A stretch of DNA of 64,000 nucleotides from the NCBI RefSeq assembly GCF_902498195.1, contig NZ_CABVIY010000007.1:310001-374000 (forward strand), read 5' to 3'. This stretch comes from Pseudomonas fluorescens (lineage in GTDB: Bacteria > Pseudomonadota > Gammaproteobacteria > Pseudomonadales > Pseudomonadaceae). The position numbers and the translations under genes are program-made. The notes beneath the pieces are model-generated. The model had not been told where the DNA came from. It made no database searches and was given only the letters and a program-made list of their open reading frames with translations. This document shows positions 33,677 to 41,342 of the stretch, in pieces; position 1 is the stretch's first letter; every line of letters begins with the position of its first letter.

Positions 33677-35044
33677 TCAGGCGTAGTAGTCGACGGCGCT
33701 GGAGCCGATCACGCTGGTCGCCGTTGCGGCGACTTCCGTGATGCCCGGGGCGATGTCGTCATCCATGGCGTCGAGGCGACCACCGTTGGCACTGGCTCGC
33801 CCGGTCCGGCCCTGTTGAGCCTGATCCTGGCCTTGCTGCGAACCCCGGGACTGGTCGGACACGTTGACGTCCACCTGGCCCATGCCCTGCTGCGCGAACA
33901 TGTCGCGCAGCCGATGCATCTGCCCGTCCAGTGCTTCGCGAACACTCGGGTGTGCGCTCATGAACGTCACCTGCGTCTGCTGGTCCGGCACCATGTTCAC
34001 CCGAATGTCGAGGCGCCCCAGCTCCGCCGGTTGCAGCTGGATGTCCGCCGCCTTGAGGTTGGCGCTGGACAGGTACATGACCCGGTTGACCACTTCTTCG
34101 GTCCAGCCGCTCTGGTGCATGGCAATCGGCTGGTTCACCGGCAGCGCATTGGCGGTTTTCGGCGTCGCCGCCTGTGTCAGTGCCGCCAGACGGTTGGCGA
34201 AATCGTCGACCCGGGTATCGCTGCTGGCCGATTTCAGATCCTTGAGGCCGTCATCGATCAGGCCGCTGAACGCCTTCTCGCCCCCCTCGCTGGTGCTGTC
34301 CTTGTCAGCCTGCACGTCGAGCATGTTGGCCATGCCGGCGGCAAAATTCTGCGTCGAGGTCTGTTCGCCATCAGCCTGGGCCTGGGCGGGCGTCGGTGCG
34401 GCCTTGGGCTGTGCCTGACTGGAGGCCGACACGTGGCCGCTCTGCTCCATGGCCATGCGCACGGCGGGCAGTGCGTCGAGCGGATCGGCTTCCGGGTCGA
34501 AATCGGGATCGGCGGGGGCGACAGCGGCGGCTGTCGTTGCAGCCGTGACGGCGGTGGCCACCGGTGCGGTGGTCGGTGCCTGGACGGCCTCTACCACCGG
34601 CTGCGCTGCCGGGACGGGCGCGGTAACGGCGGGTTGTACCGCCTGCAGCAAGGCAGGGTCGAGGGCCGGGTCGACCGGCGCAGCATCGACGACCGGCGTC
34701 GGCGCGGCCTCTGCCGCCTCATCGCTGGCAGTCTTGTCATCGGCCTGCGCCGGTTTATCGGCGGGCAAGGAATTGCCGCTATCGGCAACGGCGGGTTCCT
34801 GGGCGGCAGGGGTGTCTTCGGCGACCTCCTGTTTGCCGGCGCTGTCCGCGCCCTTGTCACGTACCGGTGAGGTCGAACCATCGGACGCCGCGCCCGCTTT
34901 GTTCTGGGCCTGTTTGGCGTACACCTGAGCGAAGCTGGAAGCCTTGTCCCCGGGCTCGGCGGCCGGCGCCGTGGAATTGGCGGGCGCGGCTGGCGTCTTG
35001 GCCTGAGCGGTGGCCTGAAGAAGAATATTGGGGGTAACGGGCAT
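33677..35044 (-). CDS. fliK: Flagellar hook-length control protein FliK
   Basis: A 455-residue export substrate. The N-terminal two thirds are Ala/Pro/Thr-rich and disordered (ruler). The C-terminal domain (about residues 310-400) has PAELGRLDIRVNMVPDQQTQ and VREALDGQMHRLRDMFAQQG, typical of FliK_C, which acts on FlhB. It is preceded by an RpoN-type promoter and by the hptB-hsbR-hsbA genes. A second FliK-like gene is at 10019. Confidence 0.94.
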   Translation of the reverse strand: MPVTPNILLQATAQAKTPAAPANSTAPAAEPGDKASSFAQVYAKQAQNKAGAASDGSTSPVRDKGADSAGKQEVAEDTPAAQEPAVADSGNSLPADKPAQADDKTASDEAAEAAPTPVVDAAPVDPALDPALLQAVQPAVTAPVPAAQPVVEAVQAPTTAPVATAVTAATTAAAVAPADPDFDPEADPLDALPAVRMAMEQSGHVSASSQAQPKAAPTPAQAQADGEQTSTQNFAAGMANMLDVQADKDSTSEGGEKAFSGLIDDGLKDLKSASSDTRVDDFANRLAALTQAATPKTANALPVNQPIAMHQSGWTEEVVNRVMYLSSANLKAADIQLQPAELGRLDIRVNMVPDQQTQVTFMSAHPSVREALDGQMHRLRDMFAQQGMGQVDVNVSDQSRGSQQGQDQAQQGRTGRASANGGRLDAMDDDIAPGITEVAATATSVIGSSAVDYYA

Positions 35045-35094
35045 TTAACGGTCTCCGCTGCACTGGGATCGTAGGTACAGTTGGGAGAGTTGGC

Positions 35095-35110
35095 TGCAAA
35101 GGTCGCGCCA
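35095..35110 (-). promoter_or_regulatory. RpoN (sigma-54) promoter of fliK
   Basis: Minus strand TGGCGCGACCTTTGCA: GG-N10-GC spacing is exact, -24 TGGCGC and -12 TTGCA. It is in the 83-bp gap between hptB and fliK, so fliK can be expressed apart from the hsb genes. Confidence 0.7.
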
Positions 35111-35127
35111 GTTTTGCCAGGTCGTGA

Positions 35128-35496
35128 TTAATACGGCCGAATGGTCGCGATGGTCGAGACAGAACGCTCGCGTTCCTGCTCATAGAGTGGCCGCACCAGC
35201 GCAAATTCGCGGGCAATGTCGGCCACCAGCGCTTCAAGGCCGCCAAGGTTGTGCGTCTTGGCTCGCTGCTCCAGGTCATGACAGAGCGCGGCCAGGCGAA
35301 TCGCGCCCATGTTGCTGCAGCTGCCCTTGAAACTGTGCGCGGTTTCAAGAATCTGCGTGGCGTCATCAGCCCCGGTCAATTGCTGCAACCGTTCTTCGCA
35401 GTCCAGGAGGAAGGTATCGACCAATGTCGAAAACTCCTCTTCCATGACTTCACGCAATGCGCTCAGCGCATCCGGGTCCACATGTATGTCAGCCAC
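35128..35496 (-). CDS. hptB: Histidine phosphotransfer protein HptB
   Basis: A 122-residue Hpt domain with the phospho-His in AHSFKGSC (His54). In P. aeruginosa HptB takes phosphate from several hybrid sensor kinases and passes it to the receiver of HsbR. The linked genes hsbR and hsbA upstream support this name. Confidence 0.88.
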   Translation of the reverse strand: MADIHVDPDALSALREVMEEEFSTLVDTFLLDCEERLQQLTGADDATQILETAHSFKGSCSNMGAIRLAALCHDLEQRAKTHNLGGLEALVADIAREFALVRPLYEQERERSVSTIATIRPY

Positions 35497-35526
35497 TTGT
35501 TCACTCCTTGATCAAGAATGCGCGGA

Positions 35527-37242
35527 TTATGCCAGAGGCTCCCAGAAAAACTCCACGCGGGCACTGCGACCATCGTCGGACCAACAGGCGTTACGCCCCA
35601 ATTGACGGATCAGACTGACACCACGTCCCGACAAACGGACAGGATCGACGGGGCGCTCCATCACGCGCTCGACATCAAATCCCTTGCCGCTGTCCTCGAC
35701 GCGAATCACCAGGCACCCACCCTCGCCGCGCGGCGCGACCTGCAAATGCACCCGCACGTAACCCTCCTGCAGCTCATCCAGGCGCCTGTTGCGTTGCTGG
35801 TAATAACGGGCAAAACCGGCAACGTCGCGCTTGAGGGCCGAATCAAGGCCCAGCACGCCATGCTCCAGGGCATTGGAGTAAAGCTCGGCCAGCACACTGT
35901 AGAGCGCCCCGCTTTGCGCCCGCAGGCCGTGGACCTCCAGCAGCAACTGCAACAGGTATGGCAGCGGATTGAAGCGCTTGAGGGTGGCGGCGCGAAACTC
36001 GAAACTCACCGACCAGTCCAGCGGGCAGGACTGGCCGCTGTCGGAATAGACCAGGGCCGGCGGGCTCAGCTGCGTCGGGTCCAGCAGGCTGACCTCGACC
36101 ATGCTGACATCATCGCGGGCTTCGCCGCCAAAATCCCGCAGCGCCCGGTCGATCTCCTCGAACAACGCATCGGGTTGACGATTGGCGGCAAACACCTGCT
36201 GCAGGCGCTGCACGCCAAACAACTGATCGCTGGCGTCGCAGGTATCGATCACGCCGTCGGACAGCAGAAACACCCGATCCCCCAGCGCCATCGGAAACAC
36301 TTCGGTGCGGTCATCGAAGGTGGGCGGGCTCAGCACGCCCAGCGGCAAATGCCGGGCCTTGAGCGGCGTGCGCTCCCCTGTGGCCATGCTGTGCAGGTAG
36401 CCATCCGGCATGCCGCCGTTCCAGACCTCCACGCTTCGGCGCTGAAAGCTCAGGCACAGCAGCGTTGCGCAACAGAACATGTCCACGGGCAGGATGCGTT
36501 TGAGCTTGGCGTTCATCTCGCGCAGGGTTTCCGCCAGGCCATAACCCTTGGCGGTCATGCCGTAGAACACTTCGGCCAGTGGCATCGCGCCCACCGCGGC
36601 CGGCAGCCCGTGGCCGGTGAAATCACCGAGCAGCACGTGCATGTCGCCGGCAGGAGTAAAGGCGGCCAGCAGCAAATCGCCGTTGAACAGCGCGTAGGGC
36701 GATTGCAGGTAGCGGATGTTGGGGGCATTCAGGCAGCCGGAATGGGCCACCTTGTCGAACACGGCCTTGGCGACCCGTTGCTCGTTGAGCAGGTAGTCGT
36801 GGTGCCGGGCGATCTGATCCCGCTGCTGCAACACGGTCGCCTGCAAACGCCGCAAGCGATCCATCGCCTTGATCTTGGCGGCGAGAATCACCTGGTTGTA
36901 GGGTTTCGCCAGAAAATCGTCACCGCCGACTTCCAGGCAGCGGGCCAGGGCCTCGCTTTCCGACAATGAGGTCAGGAAGATAATCGGCACCAGGTTTTCC
37001 CCGGCCAGCGCCTTGATCTGCCGGGCCGCCTCGAAGCCGTCCATCACCGGCATCATCGCGTCCATCAGGACCAATTGCGGCCGTTGCAGGCGAAACGCCT
37101 CGACCGCTTCGGCGCCATTGGCCGCCGTCAGTACCTGATGCCCCTGGCGCCGGACGATACTCGACAACAGCAGGCGATCGGCCGCACTGTCCTCGGCGAT
37201 CAGGATCGTCAGCGATTCGAGTACGGGCTGCACGGCGCTCAA
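35527..37242 (-). CDS. hsbR: Response regulator with PP2C phosphatase and kinase domains, HsbR
   Basis: A 571-residue three-domain protein. The receiver (about residues 12-125) has phospho-acceptor Asp61 in LVLMDAMMP. The SpoIIE/PP2C phosphatase domain (about 175-370) has GDFTGHGLPAAVGA. The C-terminal GHKL ATPase (about 430-560) has ELYSNALEHG and EDSGKGFD, as in anti-sigma kinases. It phosphorylates or dephosphorylates HsbA depending on its own state. The apparent start is TTG (TTGA overlap with the hsbA stop); GTG three codons later is an alternative. Confidence 0.9.
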   Translation of the reverse strand: MSAVQPVLESLTILIAEDSAADRLLLSSIVRRQGHQVLTAANGAEAVEAFRLQRPQLVLMDAMMPVMDGFEAARQIKALAGENLVPIIFLTSLSESEALARCLEVGGDDFLAKPYNQVILAAKIKAMDRLRRLQATVLQQRDQIARHHDYLLNEQRVAKAVFDKVAHSGCLNAPNIRYLQSPYALFNGDLLLAAFTPAGDMHVLLGDFTGHGLPAAVGAMPLAEVFYGMTAKGYGLAETLREMNAKLKRILPVDMFCCATLLCLSFQRRSVEVWNGGMPDGYLHSMATGERTPLKARHLPLGVLSPPTFDDRTEVFPMALGDRVFLLSDGVIDTCDASDQLFGVQRLQQVFAANRQPDALFEEIDRALRDFGGEARDDVSMVEVSLLDPTQLSPPALVYSDSGQSCPLDWSVSFEFRAATLKRFNPLPYLLQLLLEVHGLRAQSGALYSVLAELYSNALEHGVLGLDSALKRDVAGFARYYQQRNRRLDELQEGYVRVHLQVAPRGEGGCLVIRVEDSGKGFDVERVMERPVDPVRLSGRGVSLIRQLGRNACWSDDGRSARVEFFWEPLA

Positions 37243-37538
37243 GTGATGTCGAACAGCTTGTCGAAATTGGAAATGGCGAGGATTTTTCTGACGTCGGAAC
37301 TGCTGTTGACGACGCGAATATCGGAGTCGTCGCCCCCGGCGTGATCACGCAACAGGAGCAGCATGCCCAAGGCGGAACTGTCGAGGTAGGTCGCCTCTTT
37401 CAAGTCGATCACGACCTCGCCGAGGTCCCTGGACTCGTAGGACTCACGAAATTCCTGATGCTTGGCGAAATCGAATCGGCCCTTGACCGATATCGTCAGC
37501 TTTTGCCCATCCGGGGAGATTTCCGTAACGACTGACAT
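37239..37538 (-). CDS. hsbA: STAS-domain anti-sigma factor antagonist HsbA
   Basis: A 99-residue STAS protein with the phospho-serine site in YLDSSALGML (about residues 52-61). The start is the ATG at 37538, preceded by AAGGAAG; the longer frame has no site. In P. aeruginosa HsbA binds FlgM when unphosphorylated, or a diguanylate cyclase (HsbD) when phosphorylated, choosing between motility and biofilm. It is the first gene of hsbA-hsbR-hptB. Confidence 0.9.
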   Translation of the reverse strand: MSVVTEISPDGQKLTISVKGRFDFAKHQEFRESYESRDLGEVVIDLKEATYLDSSALGMLLLLRDHAGGDDSDIRVVNSSSDVRKILAISNFDKLFDIT

Positions 37539-37544
37539 GTGATG

Positions 37545-37554
37545 GCTTCCTTGT
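37545..37554 (-). promoter_or_regulatory. RsmA/CsrA-type motif over the hsbA ribosome binding site
   Basis: The hsbA leader reads ACAAGGAAGC, close to the CsrA/RsmA consensus (ACANGGANGU), and it contains the Shine-Dalgarno sequence. An RsmA dimer bound here would block translation of hsbA. Inferred only from the motif. Confidence 0.4.
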
Positions 37555-37560
37555 CGTGGG

Positions 37561-37583
37561 TAAACCTGCTTGTACAAGGTTTA
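37561..37583. promoter_or_regulatory. 23-bp inverted repeat upstream of hsbA
   Basis: Perfect 7-bp arms taaacct / aggttta around gcttgtaca, with an offset 10-bp palindrome cttgtacaag (37569-37578). It lies 23 bp before the hsbA ATG and may be an operator or a leader hairpin next to the RsmA-like motif. Confidence 0.45.
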
Positions 37584-37636
37584 GCATTTGGTAGAGGTTG
37601 GGGCAAGGCAGCGAGTTGATCGTGGAGCCAGGATCA

Positions 37637-37716
37637 AAAGATCGCAGCCTGCGGCAGCTCCTACAGGAACGGTTTACACGCGGACAGTGTAGGAGCTGCC
37701 GCAGGCTGCGATCTTT
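37637..37716. repeat. REPIN (GTAGGAGCTGCCGCAGGCTGCGATC subtype)
   Basis: Inverted arms aaagatcgcagcctgcggca (37637 on) and tgtaggagctgccgcaggct (37688 on, ending 37716). This is a different REP family from the GCTTGCTCGCGA type. It separates fliJ from hsbA. Confidence 0.9.
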
Positions 37717-37728
37717 CGAAGGCAGCGA

Positions 37729-38178
37729 TCAATATTGATCCTGGCGCGGCAACCGCTGGGACAACTCGTCCAGCAGCTTTTGCTCGCGCTTGTCTTCCAG
37801 CGCCCGCGATTCATCGATGTAACGCTGGACCAGTTTGCGCAAGCCTTCGACCCGGGCGAACGCCTGTTGCCAGGTTTCCCGTGCCTTGTTCAGGTTGTTC
37901 TGGTGCCAGGCCAGGCTTTGGCGCTGCTGATCGATGGCCGTGCCCAATTGCGCCAGGAACCCCTGGTAGCCCAGCAGCCATTGGCCGGTCACGCCGCTGC
38001 TGCCGCGCACGATCCACTGTTCCTGATAGTCCAGACGAAAAGCCTCGAGGTCGGCGAGCTTGCTTTCCGCCAGCCGGACCTGCCCCTGGAAATGCCCCAG
38101 GCGCTGGACCGCGGTTTTCTCGGCCTTTTCGGCCATTTCCACCACGGGGGCCAGGCGCCCTGCCCGACTCTGGGCCAT
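37729..38178 (-). CDS. fliJ: Flagellar export chaperone/coupling protein FliJ
   Basis: A 149-residue, almost wholly helical protein with heptad patterns typical of the FliJ antiparallel coiled coil (AQSRAGRLAPVVEMAEKAEK...). FliJ is the central stalk of the FliI hexamer and contacts FlhA. It is the last gene of fliE-J and lies 6 bp after fliI. Confidence 0.93.
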   Translation of the reverse strand: MAQSRAGRLAPVVEMAEKAEKTAVQRLGHFQGQVRLAESKLADLEAFRLDYQEQWIVRGSSGVTGQWLLGYQGFLAQLGTAIDQQRQSLAWHQNNLNKARETWQQAFARVEGLRKLVQRYIDESRALEDKREQKLLDELSQRLPRQDQY

Positions 38179-38184
38179 GACCGC

Positions 38185-39543
38185 TTAACCGCCCGCCGCG
38201 GGCGCAAAGATCGAGGCGAGATACGCTTCGCTTTCACCCAGGCTGATGCTGTCGTTGAGGCCCTGGCGCAGGTATTTGACCAGTTGCGGTTGCAGGGAAA
38301 TCGCCAGGTCGGTCTCGCGGTCGCCGCCGGCGACGTAGGCACCGACGCTGATCAGGTCCCGACTCTGCTGATAGCGCGACCACAATTGCTTGAAATACTG
38401 CGCGCGGGTCATGTGCTCCGGCGACACCACCGCGGGCATGACCCGGCTGATGGACGCTTCGATATCGATGGCCGGGTAATGACCTTCCTCGGCCAGGCGC
38501 CGCGACAGCACGATGTGCCCGTCGAGCACGCCCCGCGCCGAGTCGGCGATCGGGTCCTGCTGGTCATCGCCTTCGGACAGCACGGTGTAGAACGCGGTGA
38601 TCGAACCCCCGCCCTTCTCGGCATTACCGGCCCGCTCCACCAGCTTCGGCAACTTGGCAAACACCGACGGCGGATAGCCCTTGGTCGCTGGCGGCTCGCC
38701 GATGGCCAGGGCGATTTCCCGCTGGGCCTGGGCGAAACGGGTCAGCGAATCCATCAGCAACAGGACGTTCTTGCCCTTGTCGCGGAAATACTCGGCGATG
38801 CGCGTGCAGTACATGGCCGCGCGCAGGCGCATCAGCGGCGCATCATCCGCTGGCGAAGCCACCACCACCGAACGCTTGAGCCCTTCTTCACCGAGGATGT
38901 GCTCGATGAATTCCTTGACTTCACGACCCCGCTCACCGATCAGCCCGACGACGATGATGTCGGCCTCGGTGAAGCGGGTCATCATGCCCAGCAGCACGGA
39001 TTTACCCACGCCGGTACCGGCAAACAGCCCGAGCCGCTGGCCGCGACCGACCGTCAACATGCCGTTGATGCAACGGATGCCCACGTCCAGGGGCTCGCTG
39101 ATCGGTTCGCGCTTGAGCGGGTTGATGGTCGGGCCGTCCATCGGCACCCAGTCCTCGGCCTTCATTCCGCCCTTGCCGTCCAGTGCTCGCCCGGCGCCAT
39201 CGAGCACCCGGCCGAGCATGCTCATGCCCATCGGCAGGCGGCCGGTGTCCGACAGCGGAACGACCCGGGCACCGGGGGCGATGCCGGCGACGCTGCCGAC
39301 CGGCATCAGGAAGACTTTGCTGCCCGAGAAGCCCATGACTTCGGCTTCAACTTGCACCGGGTGATAGCTGTCGTCGTTGATGACCATGCAGCGAGTGCCC
39401 ATGGCCGCGCGCAAGCCTTCGGCTTCGAGGGTCAGGCCGACCATGCGCAGCAAACGGCCTTCGAGGATCGGCGCGCCTTCCAGTTGTGTGGCCTCGGCAT
39501 AACTGCCCAGGCGCTTGGCAAAACTGGTGCGTTCAAGGCGCAT
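38185..39543 (-). CDS. fliI: Flagellum-specific ATP synthase FliI
   Basis: A 452-residue F1-beta-like ATPase. Walker A GTGVGKS is near residue 176 (RLGLFAGTGVGKSVLLGMM) and Walker B is VLLLMDSLTRFA. It powers unfolding and delivery of export substrates. It overlaps fliH by 11 bp. Confidence 0.97.
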   Translation of the reverse strand: MRLERTSFAKRLGSYAEATQLEGAPILEGRLLRMVGLTLEAEGLRAAMGTRCMVINDDSYHPVQVEAEVMGFSGSKVFLMPVGSVAGIAPGARVVPLSDTGRLPMGMSMLGRVLDGAGRALDGKGGMKAEDWVPMDGPTINPLKREPISEPLDVGIRCINGMLTVGRGQRLGLFAGTGVGKSVLLGMMTRFTEADIIVVGLIGERGREVKEFIEHILGEEGLKRSVVVASPADDAPLMRLRAAMYCTRIAEYFRDKGKNVLLLMDSLTRFAQAQREIALAIGEPPATKGYPPSVFAKLPKLVERAGNAEKGGGSITAFYTVLSEGDDQQDPIADSARGVLDGHIVLSRRLAEEGHYPAIDIEASISRVMPAVVSPEHMTRAQYFKQLWSRYQQSRDLISVGAYVAGGDRETDLAISLQPQLVKYLRQGLNDSISLGESEAYLASIFAPAAGG

Positions 39544-40318
39544 CGGGACTGTCCGGCACGGGCTTGCTGTCGATCGGCAGTTCCAGGCTCACGTCCGGCG
39601 CGGCCGGGTGCAGGGCCTGCTCGTGCAACTGATCGAGCAGCTTGTCCATCACTCGCGCCACGCGGGTTTCCACCGTGGCATCGATACGGCTGTGTTGCGT
39701 CTCGACCCGGCAGCCACCCGGCAACAAGGCCTCGTCCTCGACGATGCGCCAGGTTTCTTCATGGCGCTCGCGCAGGGCTTTGACCTGTTCGAAATCCTGG
39801 GGATTGATGTACAGCCGCACATTGTCCACGCCCAAGGGCAGGAGCTTGAGGGCCTCGCGCATGACGTGCTCGATCTGCGTCGAATCGATGGCCAGTTCGC
39901 GCCGGATGACTTGCTTGGTGATGTGCTGGACGAGGTCGACCAGGGACTTTTCGATCAGGGTGTCCTGCTCGGCGATAGGCTCGAACAGGTGCGCCATGAG
40001 CTGCTCCAGCCCCGCGATCTTGGCGGCCAGCGCCACTTCGGCCTCCTGGCGAACCTTGAGCGTGGTGCTGTGGAATCCTTCTTTCTCGCCCACCGCGAAG
40101 CCTTCGTTGTAGGCTTCCTGGCGAATGCTTTCGAGTTCTTCGAGGGTCAGTGGCTGGACTTCCTCCAGCGGCACTTCCTCCATTTCCGGCGGCTCGGGTT
40201 CCGGCTCCGGTTCAGGCTCGGGTTCCGGCGGGTCGAAACTGGGCAGCGCCCAGGTATCGAAACCACTGACAGCCCCGGCCCGGATCAGGTCAGTGGGTGA
40301 ATCATCATGCTTGGCCAT
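39533..40318 (-). CDS. fliH: Flagellar export regulator FliH
   Basis: A 261-residue protein. The N terminus contains Trp23 (DTWALPSF), probably part of the FlhA/FliN-binding region. A run of Glu-Pro dipeptides occupies residues 31-43, then a long helical coiled coil and a C-terminal V-ATPase-E-like domain that binds FliI. It anchors FliI to the C-ring through FliN. Confidence 0.94.
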   Translation of the reverse strand: MAKHDDSPTDLIRAGAVSGFDTWALPSFDPPEPEPEPEPEPEPPEMEEVPLEEVQPLTLEELESIRQEAYNEGFAVGEKEGFHSTTLKVRQEAEVALAAKIAGLEQLMAHLFEPIAEQDTLIEKSLVDLVQHITKQVIRRELAIDSTQIEHVMREALKLLPLGVDNVRLYINPQDFEQVKALRERHEETWRIVEDEALLPGGCRVETQHSRIDATVETRVARVMDKLLDQLHEQALHPAAPDVSLELPIDSKPVPDSPDAP

Positions 40319-40322
40319 GGCG

Positions 40323-41342
40323 TTAGATCATTTCCTCGCCGCCCTTGCCGCCGAGAACGATTTCCCCGGCCTCGGCCATACGGCGAGCGATGGTGAGGAT
40401 TTCCTTCTGCGCGGTTTCCACGTCGCTGACGCGCACCGGGCCCTTGGCTTCGAGGTCGTCGCGCAGCAGTTCGGCCGCACGCTTGGACATGTTCTTGAAG
40501 ATCTTCTCCTTGACGTTCTCGTCCGAGCCCTTGAGGGCCAGTACCAGCACGTCGGAGGACACTTCGCGCAGCAGCGCCTGGATACCGCGGTCGTCGACAT
40601 CGGCCAGGTTGTTGAACACGAACATGAGGTCTTCGATCTGACCGGAAAGGTCTTCGTCGACTTCGCGGATCGAGTCCATGAGCTGGCCTTCGATCGAGCT
40701 GTCGAGGAAGTTCATGATGTCGGCCGCGCGCTTGATACCACCCAGGGTGGTGCGCGAGGCATTGGAGTTGCCGGAGAACTGCTTCTCGAGAATCTGGTTG
40801 AGTTCTTTCAGGGCCGCCGGCTGCACCGTGTTCAGCGAGGACACCCGCAGAATGATGTCCAGTCGCACCTTATGGTCGAAGTTGCCCAGCACTTCACCGG
40901 CCTGGTCCGGATCGAGATACGCCACCACGATCGCCTGGATCTGCGGGTGCTCGTAGCGGATCACGTCGGCGACGGCGCGCGGTTCCATCCATTTCAGGCT
41001 GTCGAGGCCGCTGGTGTTGCCACCCAGCAGGATGCGGTCGATCAGGCCGTTGGCCTTGTCCTCGCCCAGGGCCTGGGTGAGCATTTTGCGCACGTAGTCG
41101 TCGGAACCGACGCCCAGGCTGGTCTGGTCGCCGACGATGTCGACGAACTCGCTCATCACCTGCTCGACCTGCTCGCGGTGCACATTGCCCATCTGTGCCA
41201 TGGCCACGCCCACACGCTGGACCTCTTTGGGCCCCATGTGGCGCAACACCTGGGCGGCGTCGGTAGAACCAAGGGACAGCAGCAGGATCGCGGCTTTGTC
41301 GACCTTGGTCAGTTTGGCGGCAACGGCTCGGTTATCACTCAT
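40323..41342 (-). CDS. fliG: Flagellar motor switch protein FliG
   Basis: A 339-residue protein with N, middle (EHPQ motif as RYEHPQIQAIV near residue 128) and C domains. The C domain has the charged residues that meet the stator (DDRGIQALLREVSSDVL). It is fixed to FliF and contacts FliM. Its start overlaps the fliF stop by 8 bp. Confidence 0.97.
   Translation of the reverse strand: MSDNRAVAAKLTKVDKAAILLLSLGSTDAAQVLRHMGPKEVQRVGVAMAQMGNVHREQVEQVMSEFVDIVGDQTSLGVGSDDYVRKMLTQALGEDKANGLIDRILLGGNTSGLDSLKWMEPRAVADVIRYEHPQIQAIVVAYLDPDQAGEVLGNFDHKVRLDIILRVSSLNTVQPAALKELNQILEKQFSGNSNASRTTLGGIKRAADIMNFLDSSIEGQLMDSIREVDEDLSGQIEDLMFVFNNLADVDDRGIQALLREVSSDVLVLALKGSDENVKEKIFKNMSKRAAELLRDDLEAKGPVRVSDVETAQKEILTIARRMAEAGEIVLGGKGGEEMI

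Noticed and set aside
37735..39783. A 682-codon plus-strand open frame opposite fliJ-fliI-fliH
   Set aside because: Shadow of known genes with biased composition and no domain.
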